The translations under genes and the position numbers were made by a program. Under the pieces are notes generated by a model. The model had not been told where the DNA came from and made no database searches. It saw only the letters and a list, made by a program, of their open reading frames with translations. This document shows, one piece after another, positions 1-6,917 of a stretch of DNA of 31,567 nt. This stretch comes from DRGT01 sp022567895 (GTDB taxonomy: Archaea; Thermoproteota; Nitrososphaeria; Nitrososphaerales; Nitrosopumilaceae): contig JADFGC010000008.1 of the NCBI GenBank assembly GCA_022567895.1, positions 1-31,567 on the forward strand, in the 5' to 3' direction. Positions within the stretch are counted from its first letter, which is position 1. Each line of letters begins with the position of its first letter.

Positions 1-146
1 TCAGTCCAGCTCTTTCGTGGACTCCTGACAAAGCTGGAATGTATACAGCCGAAATTTTTGTGTGGGAATCAATCAACAATCCTGATGCACTTTCTCCGCC
101 ATTGCACCTTGATATTGAGGTTAGAGAGAAAATAGAACAAGGTTGA
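1..146 (+). CDS. C-terminal end of an exported protein (partial)
   Basis: An open frame enters from the left edge (first full codon at base 3) and ends with TGA at 144-146, giving 48 codons. The visible part reads SPALSWTPDKAGMYTAEIFV near its start and ends in REKIEQG. The alternating hydrophobic pattern with 'WTPDKAGMYTAEIFVW' looks like the last beta strands of an Ig-like domain, a type common at the C-terminus of thaumarchaeal surface proteins. The 5' part is missing, so no signal peptide or function can be stated. The family likeness is remembered, not tested. Confidence 0.6.
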   Translation, partial: SPALSWTPDKAGMYTAEIFVWESINNPDALSPPLHLDIEVREKIEQG

Positions 147-184
147 ATAACATTTTTTGTATTATGACGATTCTATGATAATTG

Positions 185-337
185 ATGAGTTTTGATGCTG
201 AAGACAGACGGATACAGAAAAAGATCGACTGGATTTCAAGACAGATTAGAGAAACAAAAATCCAACTAAACCGACAATACAAAGAGCTCAAAGAGGCTTT
301 AAAAGAACAAGAAAAATTACGGGAAAAAAATAAGTAA
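185..337 (+). CDS. Small charged coiled-coil protein, 50 aa
   Basis: ATG at 185 to TAA at 335-337. The product is almost entirely charged and polar, with a heptad-like spacing of I/L residues (KKIDWISRQIRETKIQLNRQ, then YKELKEALKEQEKLREK), so a single coiled-coil helix is likely. An AT-rich TATA-like stretch lies about 26 nt before the ATG, which fits a leaderless transcript. The function is unknown. It sits 20 nt before another very small gene on the same strand. Confidence 0.55.
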   Translation: MSFDAEDRRIQKKIDWISRQIRETKIQLNRQYKELKEALKEQEKLREKNK

Positions 338-357
338 ATTAATCACATAACTAAAAC

Positions 358-447
358 ATGGGTAGATTTTTTGCCTGTCAGAAATGTGGCGAAGTTTTTG
401 ATAGACGAAAAAAGGCAGAACACAGGTGTAAATCTAATTCTCACTAA
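358..447 (+). CDS. Tiny single zinc-finger protein, 29 aa
   Basis: ATG at 358 to TAA at 445-447. The product starts MGRFFACQKCGEVFDRRKKA and continues EHRCKSNSH. C7 and C10 form a CxxC knuckle, and H22 with C24 could complete a zinc site, so the whole protein is one C2H2/C2HC-like finger. Proteins this small are usually missed by gene callers. The Cys/His spacing is the main argument that it is real. The partner or target is unknown; nucleic-acid binding is only a guess from the basic character. Confidence 0.55.
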   Translation: MGRFFACQKCGEVFDRRKKAEHRCKSNSH

Positions 448-454
448 TTGATGT

Positions 455-847
455 TTACTTTTTTCTCTGTTTTTCTTTTGTTACCACACAAGTACCAGAA
501 GCCTTTGCAACAAGAATTGGTGGGTCTAGTACATCGCACGCACTTTGATGATCTGGAGAAGGAGCAATCACCTTGTATGCCTCAAAGACAATTTTTCTAC
601 TAGTATTGCCTACCTCAGTAATTTTTCCAGTGACCTCAATGAAATCACCACCGTGAACCGGTGCAAGAAACTCTACATTATCATATGCACGAAGGAGGCC
701 TTCATCTCCATCATATCGAATTGTTAACTCCGTAGCTACATCACCAAACAGATTGAGAATACGTGCGCCATCAACTAAGTTTCCAGCATAATGTGCATCT
801 TGTGAGCTCATACGAACTCGTAATTTGGCTTGTGGAAACGTAGTCAT
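455..847 (-). CDS. kal: Hotdog-fold protein, 3-aminobutyryl-CoA ammonia-lyase-like
   Basis: 130 aa, ATG at 847. The segment RVRMSSQDAHYAGNLVDGAR (residues 10-29), followed by LFGDVATEL and YDNVEFLAPV, is the signature of the Kal-like group within the thioesterase/hotdog superfamily. D17 and H19 lie where hotdog enzymes carry catalytic residues. Characterised Kal of lysine-fermenting bacteria removes ammonia from 3-aminobutyryl-CoA. In an ammonia oxidiser the true substrate may differ, for example another acyl-CoA, so I would annotate the fold with confidence and the reaction only tentatively. Its C-terminus is Lys-rich (KEKQRKK). It lies 34 nt downstream of the PAC2 gene on the same strand. 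Confidence 0.75.
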   Translation of the reverse strand: MTTFPQAKLRVRMSSQDAHYAGNLVDGARILNLFGDVATELTIRYDGDEGLLRAYDNVEFLAPVHGGDFIEVTGKITEVGNTSRKIVFEAYKVIAPSPDHQSACDVLDPPILVAKASGTCVVTKEKQRKK

Positions 848-881
848 GCATTAAGATACAACTTGTAGAATGAAAGTTTTT

Positions 882-1586
882 TTATTGTTTGAATTTTGGT
901 GGCCAATAATGTTTCATTTTTTCATCAATATCGTCTGCCATCGCATCTAGTTCTGTTGTGATTCCAAGTTTTTGGTAAGTTAACTTCTCCAAAGTCTTGA
1001 TGATGCTTTTTGCTGCGCGATATTGCGGAATTTCAGGCTCATTTAGCTCTGCATACAAACCAATTCCAGAAATTCCATTTGACTTTGCATATCCCAATAC
1101 CAATCCATTAAAGCCAGTAATTAGCGACTTTTGTGGCGTTGTTTCAAACTTTGATTTTTCTAGTTGAGCCTTTAGTTGGGTTGATGTTGCAGTAACAAAG
1201 GTTTGTGGATCTTTTCCAAGCTGACGATTTGTGTGAAAGCCACCCAATGTGTAAATGAATTTAGCAGAATATTTTTTTGAAACATCAATAACATCTTGGC
1301 ACAATGCATGAAGCTCTTCATTGCTTTGTGGCTGACCCATTCCGCCTCCAAACACAATAAAGTCATCCGCATATCTATACTCCCATTTTTCATCTGGAAG
1401 CTCAATGTGACCACCTTTATCTACTACATAGGTTGGATACGAGGTCTTTGCTGTTCGGAATTTTTTTGTCTTCAAGTTGTCGTTGATAAAATCTATTACT
1501 ATGCCACCTACGTTTCCCATGTCTGACATGGCAGCAATAATAATTGGTTTGTTCATATCGGGTTCAGACTCTTGAAAAAACTCCAT
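882..1586 (-). CDS. PAC2-family protein (proteasome-assembly-chaperone-like)
   Basis: 234 aa. The N-terminal stretch IIIAAMSDMGNVGGIVIDFI, the GGGMGQP turn near residue 80 and TLGGFHTN near 113 match the PAC2 family (PF09754), which archaea carry as a stand-alone domain related to eukaryotic proteasome assembly chaperones. The biochemical role in archaea is not settled. The ATG at 1586 has TATTAA about 26 nt upstream, consistent with a leaderless start. A second ATG at 1556 would remove ten residues and begin MNKPIIIAAM, so the start is uncertain. The gene precedes the hotdog gene on the same strand. Confidence 0.8.
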   Translation of the reverse strand: MEFFQESEPDMNKPIIIAAMSDMGNVGGIVIDFINDNLKTKKFRTAKTSYPTYVVDKGGHIELPDEKWEYRYADDFIVFGGGMGQPQSNEELHALCQDVIDVSKKYSAKFIYTLGGFHTNRQLGKDPQTFVTATSTQLKAQLEKSKFETTPQKSLITGFNGLVLGYAKSNGISGIGLYAELNEPEIPQYRAAKSIIKTLEKLTYQKLGITTELDAMADDIDEKMKHYWPPKFKQ

Positions 1587-1668
1587 GTATGATATAATCT
1601 CTTTTTGGATTAATAGGTTATCTAATCTAGATCAGCTTAAAGTAGCTGCGCAACTAAGTTTCTAAATC

Positions 1669-1827
1669 ATGGTAGATTTTTGTCCCTTTTGTAAAAAGGA
1701 AAATCATTACGTAAAGCTAGAATTGACTGAATCAATGTTATTGATATGTACCAGGTGTTCTCGTGCCTTTGAGGTAAAATCCAATGGAAAAAGAGAGCTA
1801 TACTATAGTGTAGGTTTTAAATTCTAA
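1669..1827 (+). CDS. Small zinc-ribbon protein, 52 aa
   Basis: ATG at 1669 to TAA at 1825-1827. The product has two CxxC knuckles, CPFC at residues 5-8 and CTRC at 27-30, separated by a short hydrophobic strand (LELTESMLLI). This is the layout of a classical zinc ribbon. The C-terminus (KRELYYSVGFKF) is beta-like. A CTTAAAG box lies about 29 nt upstream. No specific family is recognised; a small transcription- or translation-associated ribbon is possible. Confidence 0.65.
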   Translation: MVDFCPFCKKENHYVKLELTESMLLICTRCSRAFEVKSNGKRELYYSVGFKF

Positions 1828-1846
1828 AACAGCTAATAAAGAAATA

Positions 1847-1954
1847 ATGAATGATTATACGTGTACTTGTTCATGCGGTTGTCAAAATCCTGCTGATGAC
1901 TATGTATGTCATAATTGCAAAATTGGTATGTGCAAAGTAGGAATGAAAAGATAG
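1847..1954 (+). CDS. Tiny Cys-rich protein, 35 aa
   Basis: ATG at 1847 to TAG at 1952-1954. The sequence starts MNDYTCTCSCGCQNPADDYV and continues CHNCKIGMCKVGMKR, with seven cysteines at 6, 8, 10, 12, 21, 24 and 29. The density suggests metal binding (zinc or copper) or redox activity, but no named family is recognised. A TTTTAAATT box inside the end of the preceding gene lies about 28 nt upstream, supporting its own leaderless transcript. It follows the zinc-ribbon gene by 19 nt. Confidence 0.55.
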   Translation: MNDYTCTCSCGCQNPADDYVCHNCKIGMCKVGMKR

Positions 1955-2008
1955 TTTCATAATCATTAAGGAAAAGTATATTTTGACTTTGAGTTGATAT
2001 TAAACAAA

Positions 2009-2170
2009 ATGAATCTAGAAGTTGAAAAAGAAAAAAAGGCAGAGATTGAAAAAGTAATTACTAGCGCAGATAGTCCAGTAGGAATTGACGCCAAAAAAAC
2101 TCACATAATTATTATCAACAAGCTGGTTGAAATTGAAAAACGCTTAGATACGCTTGAAAAAATGCATTAA
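2009..2170 (+). CDS. Small helical protein, 53 aa
   Basis: ATG at 2009 to TAA at 2168-2170. The product has a charged N-terminal helix (LEVEKEKKAEIEKVITSA) and a C-terminal amphipathic helix (THIIIINKLVEIEKRLDTLE), with an SPVGID turn between. This is a helix-turn-helix hairpin or coiled-coil dimer rather than an enzyme. TATATTTTG lies about 29 nt upstream of the ATG. No function is recognised. Confidence 0.55.
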   Translation: MNLEVEKEKKAEIEKVITSADSPVGIDAKKTHIIIINKLVEIEKRLDTLEKMH

Positions 2171-2218
2171 TCTGCGATACGAATCATAGCTTAAGTACAA
2201 CAAAAACCAATTAGTATT

Positions 2219-2515
2219 ATGGCAGAAAAAATCTCAGCTAGTGATCTAAAAGCAAACAAGGATAGTTTTGTTATAATAGATGTCAGAGAGGCAGATGAAT
2301 TGGCTGGTGGCAAAATTGAAGGTTCTCAACATATGCCTCTTGGATTAACAATTCGAAATGCAAAGAAAAAACAGATTGAGGGTTTAAGAGATAAAAAAAT
2401 CTGTACATATTGCGGCTCAGGTTATAGAGGCAACATTGCTGCTGATGAATTAAACAAAGAGGGATTCAATGCAGTGACACTCGAAGGTGGTTATCCTTCT
2501 TGGAACCAATCTTAA
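2219..2515 (+). CDS. Single-domain rhodanese-like sulfurtransferase
   Basis: 98 aa, a complete single rhodanese domain. VIIDVREADELAGG (from residue 18) is the CH2-type entry motif, and CGSGYRG starting at C65 is the active-site loop (C-x4-R), with C65 as the likely persulfide-carrying cysteine. C62 lies close by. EGGYPSW near the end is typical of the fold. Such proteins move sulfane sulfur or act in detoxification or tRNA thiolation. A link to the tRNA-thiolation enzyme at 20380 is possible, but the sequence does not show it. TTAAGTA about 26 nt before the ATG is a good TATA box. Confidence 0.88.
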   Translation: MAEKISASDLKANKDSFVIIDVREADELAGGKIEGSQHMPLGLTIRNAKKKQIEGLRDKKICTYCGSGYRGNIAADELNKEGFNAVTLEGGYPSWNQS

Positions 2516-2565
2516 TTTTTTAATTTCAAATAACTTAAATCAATACATCGTAATCACAGAATAAC

Positions 2566-3846
2566 ATGGAACTTCCGCGTGGAATGAAAGACTTTGAGCC
2601 AGATGAGCTTGCAAAAATAGAGCACGTCAGACAAAAATTCCAAGAAACTGCACAGCTTTTTGGATTCAAACAGATGGATCCCTCTCCAATAGAATCACTA
2701 GAAACACTAGAAGTAAAGGGAGGGCCAGCTATCAAAGATGAGATTTACTTTTTCAAAGACAAACACGATAGAGAAATTGCTTTACGATTTGATTTTACAG
2801 TTGGTCTAACAAGATATGTTGTATCACAAAAATCGCTAAGAATGCCAGCAAAGATTTCAGCCTTTGGTGGAGTGTGGAGATATGATGAGCCACAAAGAGG
2901 ACGATACAGATACTTTCACCAATGGAATGTAGAGATTTATGGAAAACAAAGTCTAGAATCTGAAGCTGAAATTATAGAATTCACATCAAGACTCTTTGAT
3001 TCATTAAAGATGCAAAACATCTCACTTGATATCAATCATAGAGCATTAGTCCAGTCATACATCAACAAAGTTTTCGAATCAAATGAACATGTGTTAGTGT
3101 CTGACATTTTACGTGCTGTTGATAAAATTCAGAAAAAATCTAGACAAGACATTCTAAATGAATTTCAGAAAAAAGGATACGATGCTGGTAGGCTTGAGAA
3201 AATACTTGATTTTGCAAAAATTAGAGGAAGTCCAAAAGAGATTCAAGAAAAACACAAAGAACTAGTTGAGGGACTAGATGGTTGGTCTGATCTAACAAAA
3301 CTATTTGATTCTCTAAAAAACAGAGATGTTGAAAATGTTCGAATTAATTTTGGTATAGTTCGTGGCCTTGACTATTACTCTGGAATGGTCTTTGAGGTCT
3401 TTGATACAACATCAGACCTTGGTGCACTTGCAGGTGGTGGAACATATGATGCACTTACAAAGGCGTTTGGTAGAGACGACATTTCAGCAACTGGTGTTGC
3501 GGGAGGAGTAGAAAGAATGATCATAACAATGGAAGAACAAAAAATTGCAGCAATTGTTCCTATACAAATGGTATCAGTTGTTTATGTTAATGAGGAAATG
3601 AAAGCGCCAGCCATGAATCTTGCATCAAAGCTAAGACAAAAACAAATTCCAGTAACCATTGATGTTACTGGAAAATCATTATCAAAGCAGATGGAGCATG
3701 CATCAGATTCTACCTTTGCAGTCATAGTTGGACCAAAAGAATATGCAGATGATTCTGTAGTGTTACGAAACATGAATGATGGTAAAGAAAACACGATGAA
3801 AATTAATAATTTACTTGAAAGTATTGGCTCGATTCTTAATTTATAA
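2566..3846 (+). CDS. hisS: Histidyl-tRNA synthetase
   Basis: 426 aa, full length for the family. The cytosolic enzyme charges tRNA-His with histidine in an ATP-dependent reaction. Class II motif 2 is at residues 103-119 (WRYDEPQRGRYRYFHQ). The histidine-specific RGLDYYSG motif is at 266-273, and motif 3 is near 310-318 (GVAGGVERM). The C-terminal ~90 residues form the anticodon-binding domain (VPIQMVSVVYV, then alternating beta/alpha). The N-terminus MELPRGMKDF is canonical. A CTTAAAT box lies about 28 nt upstream. The 3' end overlaps the convergent aIF6 gene by 11 nt. Confidence 0.97.
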   Translation: MELPRGMKDFEPDELAKIEHVRQKFQETAQLFGFKQMDPSPIESLETLEVKGGPAIKDEIYFFKDKHDREIALRFDFTVGLTRYVVSQKSLRMPAKISAFGGVWRYDEPQRGRYRYFHQWNVEIYGKQSLESEAEIIEFTSRLFDSLKMQNISLDINHRALVQSYINKVFESNEHVLVSDILRAVDKIQKKSRQDILNEFQKKGYDAGRLEKILDFAKIRGSPKEIQEKHKELVEGLDGWSDLTKLFDSLKNRDVENVRINFGIVRGLDYYSGMVFEVFDTTSDLGALAGGGTYDALTKAFGRDDISATGVAGGVERMIITMEEQKIAAIVPIQMVSVVYVNEEMKAPAMNLASKLRQKQIPVTIDVTGKSLSKQMEHASDSTFAVIVGPKEYADDSVVLRNMNDGKENTMKINNLLESIGSILNL

Positions 3847-4501
3847 ATGCACGAGTAAGCATCACTATTTCAGGACCATTTGTTGGTCTTCCAACTACTG
3901 CAGAATGATTGTTTGCTAAAATACCAGAGGACACAAATGGAATTCCACCATTAATTGTGGCAGCTTCAATATGAACGCCCATTACATCGGAGATTACCTT
4001 GATGTCTTTTTCATCAGTCTCTGGGTGAATTATACCACCATTGTCAGTTACTACAACCATTGCGCCAACTTGATGGTATCCTGCAACTTTTTTCTGAATT
4101 ACCTCAACATCTAGTGCATCTTCAATCTGTTTGATATGTTCTTTTGAAATCAATGGAGATACAACTGCTCCTTTGCCGTTTACTGCAATCATGTTACCAA
4201 GTGCAGTATACTTTGTATCAATTACAGTAACATCAAGGCCAGTTGATTTTTCCAAGTGTTCTAACTCATATTGAGCAGATGTTCGTGGAATCAAAATTCC
4301 GTGATTGTTTACAACCATCAAAACTCCAACTAGTCTAGTATTTGCTATCGATGTAAACACATAGGTAGCACCAAGATAGTCAGCTAAATTCTCAGCTTTT
4401 GATTTTGTAAATCCGTTTGGAATAAACACATAATCATCATTTACATTAGTATAGATCCCAATGTTTGGTCCGCGATAAACGTCATACTTGATAATATCCA
4501 A
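3836..4501 (-). CDS. eif6: Translation initiation factor aIF6
   Basis: 221 aa, the standard length of archaeal and eukaryotic IF6. The protein binds the large ribosomal subunit and stops it joining the small one; in eukaryotes it also acts in 60S maturation. Recognisable stretches include YRGPNIGIYTNVNDDYVFIP near the N-terminus and the repeated pentein-type units such as ALGNMIAVNGKGAVVSPLIS and VGAMVVVTDNGGIIHPETDE. The likely start is TTG at 4501 (MDIIKYDVYR). The gene converges on hisS with an 11-nt overlap, so the two transcripts are antisense at their ends. Confidence 0.95.
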   Translation of the reverse strand: MDIIKYDVYRGPNIGIYTNVNDDYVFIPNGFTKSKAENLADYLGATYVFTSIANTRLVGVLMVVNNHGILIPRTSAQYELEHLEKSTGLDVTVIDTKYTALGNMIAVNGKGAVVSPLISKEHIKQIEDALDVEVIQKKVAGYHQVGAMVVVTDNGGIIHPETDEKDIKVISDVMGVHIEAATINGGIPFVSSGILANNHSAVVGRPTNGPEIVMLTRAFIN

Positions 4502-4598
4502 CGAATAGATTAGAGAGCCAAAAAATATGAACGTAATGACAAAAAATGGCGTTATGTCTGCTGATTGTATAATTTAGTTTCCACTAAGTTTGTCTAAG

Positions 4599-4606
4599 TT
4601 TAAATA
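4599..4606 (+). promoter_or_regulatory. TATA box of the ferredoxin gene
   Basis: TTTAAATA with its centre 26-27 nt upstream of the ferredoxin ATG at 4629. Archaeal TATA boxes sit about 26 nt before the transcription start, so the mRNA is predicted to begin at the ATG itself (leaderless). The call rests on sequence and spacing only. Confidence 0.6.
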
Positions 4607-4628
4607 ATATCTAGAATCTCACTGTTTT

Positions 4629-5162
4629 ATGCCTATTCTAGAAGACTTTTGTAAAGATACGAAACCAATTGGAAAGATCTCCCTAGCAGGCGGAGAATAC
4701 TTTCATTGGGTATGGCCCTCACAAGGATTAGTAGAGGCATCCAAGGATGAAAAAACACTAGCAGCATACAAAGACCATGGAGAAAAAATGGTAAAACTTG
4801 GTGTAAGTGGCACGATGGTTGCAATAGATTGGGATTCTTGTATAGGAGATGGTGCATGTATTGAAGCATGTCCTGTTCAAGTATTCCAGTGGTACAGAAC
4901 CGAAAAAGATATTCCAGCAATAAAAGCAATCAATGAAACCTTCGAGGGTACTGGAAGTACTGAAAAAGAAGAGCGAAAAGACTTTTCTGACAAAGCAGAC
5001 CCAATTAGAGAACACGATTGCATCTGGTGTATGGCATGTGTATCAGTTTGTCCTCCTCAAGCTGTTCTTGTTGATCAAGGACTCCAAGAATGGCACGAAA
5101 AAGCAGCTGGAACTTTCACAAAGATAGAAGCTGGTACTGTAAATCCACATTCACACGACTAG
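4629..5162 (+). CDS. Dicluster ferredoxin of the Sulfolobus (zfx) type
   Basis: 177 aa. The protein is an electron carrier with two iron-sulfur clusters. The first motif is C71-IGDGA-C77-IEA-C81-P and the second C131-IW-C134-MA-C137-VSV-C141-P. In the first motif the usual second cysteine is Asp74, as in Sulfolobus ferredoxin (CIADGSC), where that cluster is 3Fe-4S; the same is inferred here. The N-terminal ~65-residue extension corresponds to the zinc-bearing extension of that family, but only H26 and H50 are present, so zinc binding is unproven. An acidic insert of roughly 40 residues (about 90-128) separates the two motifs. The gene stands alone, ahead of tRNA-Ser. Confidence 0.9.
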   Translation: MPILEDFCKDTKPIGKISLAGGEYFHWVWPSQGLVEASKDEKTLAAYKDHGEKMVKLGVSGTMVAIDWDSCIGDGACIEACPVQVFQWYRTEKDIPAIKAINETFEGTGSTEKEERKDFSDKADPIREHDCIWCMACVSVCPPQAVLVDQGLQEWHEKAAGTFTKIEAGTVNPHSHD

Positions 5163-5234
5163 ATTTTTTCCTTATATTTTTTTAATTTTCTTTTTGTCTT
5201 AACAAATTTTAGTCAGAGTATGTCATCGATTCTC

Positions 5235-5318
5235 GCAGAGGTCGCCTAGCTCGGTAGGGCGCGGGCCTTGAGAGCCTGTGTGGTTCGCCACGCGGGGGTT
5301 CAAATCCCTCTCTCTGCG
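5235..5318 (+). tRNA. tRNA-Ser(TGA)
   Basis: A complete class II tRNA. The acceptor GCAGAGG (5235-5241) pairs with TCTCTGC (5311-5317), with G5318 as discriminator. The anticodon stem CGGGC/GCCTG encloses the loop CTTGAGA, giving anticodon TGA at 5269-5271 (serine UCA codons). The long variable arm has a GTGG-TTCG-CCAC hairpin at 5280-5291, as expected for Ser. The T arm is GGGGG-TTCAAAT-CCCTC. CCA is not encoded. The rfcS stop codon lies 1 nt beyond the 3' end, on the opposite strand. Confidence 0.95.
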
Positions 5319-5319
5319 C

Positions 5320-6276
5320 TTATTTTTTCCCAAATTTTCCAAGTTCTGCAAGCAATGCAGATAGCTGAATCTCAGGATTGGATCCAACCAAAATTCTATA
5401 GTCATATTTTGCAATTGTCTCTAAAATATCACTTAACTTGTCATGTTTTGTTTCAAAAACTGCAGAATTTAGATATTTTAGAAAATCGGATTCAGACATT
5501 CCATAAACTTTGATTAACTCAATCATTTGGTTTCGTGCATCTGAAAGCTTACCCCCAAGTGCAAGCTTTAGAACATCTGAAACATCTTTTGTTTTAGTAA
5601 GACCAGCTGATGTTTTTACATTTTTTTCTGAAACCTCACCGAGGCTTGCAGTTGCTTGAAGTAGATTAATTGCATGTCTAAGATCACCATCAGAATAATC
5701 ACAAATTGCCTTTAGTCCCTTCTCATCTGCTTTGATCTTTTCTTTTTTTGCAATAGATTCTAGGCGGGATATTGTTTCTTTTTCAGGAATTGCAGTAAAT
5801 TTGAATAGTGCACACCTACTTTGTATGGGAGCAATAATTTTAGAAATATTATTTGCGATCAAAATAAATCTGCAAAATTTTGCAGTATCTTCTATAATTC
5901 TTCGAAGTGCAGTTTGAGCATCTGCAGTCATCTCATCTGCCTCATCTAAAATAATTATCTTAAATGGAATCTCTGTATCAAATCCTGCAAATCTTGAGAA
6001 TTTTTTAACTCGTTCACGTACCATGTTGATTCCTCTTTCATCAGATGCATTTAGCTCAAGAGTGTGGTCTCTTGCTCGATCACCAAGGATTTGTTTTGAA
6101 ATGCATACTGCCACAGTTGTTTTTCCAACACCAGCACCGCCAGAAAACAAAAGATGTGGCATCTCTGATTGATTTTTTAGTAATGATTCAAGACTTCCTA
6201 TGATCTCTTCCTGATCGATAACGTCAGCTAGCTTGGAAGGACGGTATTTTTCTACCCACATAATATTAGAAGACAT
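5320..6276 (-). CDS. rfcS: Replication factor C small subunit (clamp loader)
   Basis: 318 aa AAA+ ATPase that, with the large subunit, loads the PCNA sliding clamp on DNA. Walker A is GGAGVGKT at residues 46-53, Walker B IIILDEAD at 107-114, sensor 1 ANN at 141-143 and the family-specific SRC motif at 153-155. The N-terminus contains MWVEKYRPSKLADVI, the RFC box. The ATG at 6276 has TTAAAT 27 nt upstream (6300-6307), supporting this start over the ATG at 6261. It is divergent from the GINS/MCM operon across 107 nt. Its stop almost touches tRNA-Ser. Confidence 0.96.
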   Translation of the reverse strand: MSSNIMWVEKYRPSKLADVIDQEEIIGSLESLLKNQSEMPHLLFSGGAGVGKTTVAVCISKQILGDRARDHTLELNASDERGINMVRERVKKFSRFAGFDTEIPFKIIILDEADEMTADAQTALRRIIEDTAKFCRFILIANNISKIIAPIQSRCALFKFTAIPEKETISRLESIAKKEKIKADEKGLKAICDYSDGDLRHAINLLQATASLGEVSEKNVKTSAGLTKTKDVSDVLKLALGGKLSDARNQMIELIKVYGMSESDFLKYLNSAVFETKHDKLSDILETIAKYDYRILVGSNPEIQLSALLAELGKFGKK

Positions 6277-6299
6277 TAGATCTCTTCATTTCCTGTCCA

Positions 6300-6307
6300 T
6301 TAAATAA
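6300..6307 (-). promoter_or_regulatory. TATA box of rfcS
   Basis: Read on the minus strand this is TATTTAAT, centred about 27 nt before the rfcS ATG at 6276, which predicts a leaderless or nearly leaderless mRNA. It lies at the edge of the GATC-rich interval described in the findings. Confidence 0.55.
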
Positions 6308-6323
6308 ATGCCTGTGAGGGCAG

Positions 6324-6335
6324 GATCAATTGATC
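6324..6335. promoter_or_regulatory. GATCAATTGATC palindrome between rfcS and the GINS operon
   Basis: A perfect 12-bp palindrome in the divergent intergenic region, containing two of the seven GATC sites found between 6279 and 6399. GTGAG at 6314-6318 and CTCAC at 6335-6339 flank it as an inverted pair. It could be an operator controlling the two replication transcripts, or a methylation target. No regulator is identified. Confidence 0.35.
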
Positions 6336-6383
6336 TCACCTTTTTGTTAGCTAAATTGATCGATCCGTTTGATGTAAATCCTC

Positions 6384-6917
6384 GTGAGGATCACAGATCC
6401 TATGAACGTACAGGACCTAGAGAGAGTACATGCAACAGGATTTGACCTAGAGGATGTCAAAGTTACCTTCAATCACGATGTAAAGATAAAAGTCTCAGAC
6501 ATTGATGTTGAAGGAAAACAAGGCGAAATTCTGAACATACCACGATGGATTGCAAAGGTTCTTGAAAAAGAAAACCATGTTATCGTTCAAGATACGGATA
6601 TGGTAGTAGAACTAAAGCAAGCAATTGTTAAAGAAAATGTTCAAGGCGAGTTTGAGCTTGCAACACTAGAGCCACACTTTTACATCAAACTAAAGTCCTA
6701 CATGAAAACACTAGAACAATCTGATTTTGACAAAGTCGAAAGTATGCTAAACTCTTTAGTTCGAAAAAGGAAAGGAAAAATAATTCACCTTGCTGATTCG
6801 TCAAAACTAACTTCAAATTTGGCAAGCAAACTCACAGTTGAAGAAAAGGAATATTACAATAACCTACACAATATCAGCACAGATTTTATAAAACAAATCC
6901 TTGGTGAGCAAGATTGA
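6384..6917 (+). CDS. GINS-family replication protein (Gins23-like)
   Basis: Up to 177 aa. GINS is part of the CMG replicative helicase together with MCM and the Cdc45/GAN protein. The order here is a small beta domain first (GEILNIPRWIAKVLEKENHV, about residues 48-67), then a helical domain ending ISTDFIKQIL. This beta-then-alpha order is that of Gins23 (Psf2/Psf3), not Gins51. Direct linkage to mcm supports the call. The GTG at 6384 is the longest start; the ATG at 6402 (MNVQDLERVH) is a serious alternative, because no clear TATA spacing decides. The stop TGA overlaps the mcm TTG start as ATTGA. Confidence 0.8.
   Translation: MRITDPMNVQDLERVHATGFDLEDVKVTFNHDVKIKVSDIDVEGKQGEILNIPRWIAKVLEKENHVIVQDTDMVVELKQAIVKENVQGEFELATLEPHFYIKLKSYMKTLEQSDFDKVESMLNSLVRKRKGKIIHLADSSKLTSNLASKLTVEEKEYYNNLHNISTDFIKQILGEQD

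Noticed and set aside
5223..5513. Open frames on both strands covering the tRNA-Ser gene
   Set aside because: They read through a complete tRNA and into rfcS in antisense; a translated tRNA is the usual artefact.
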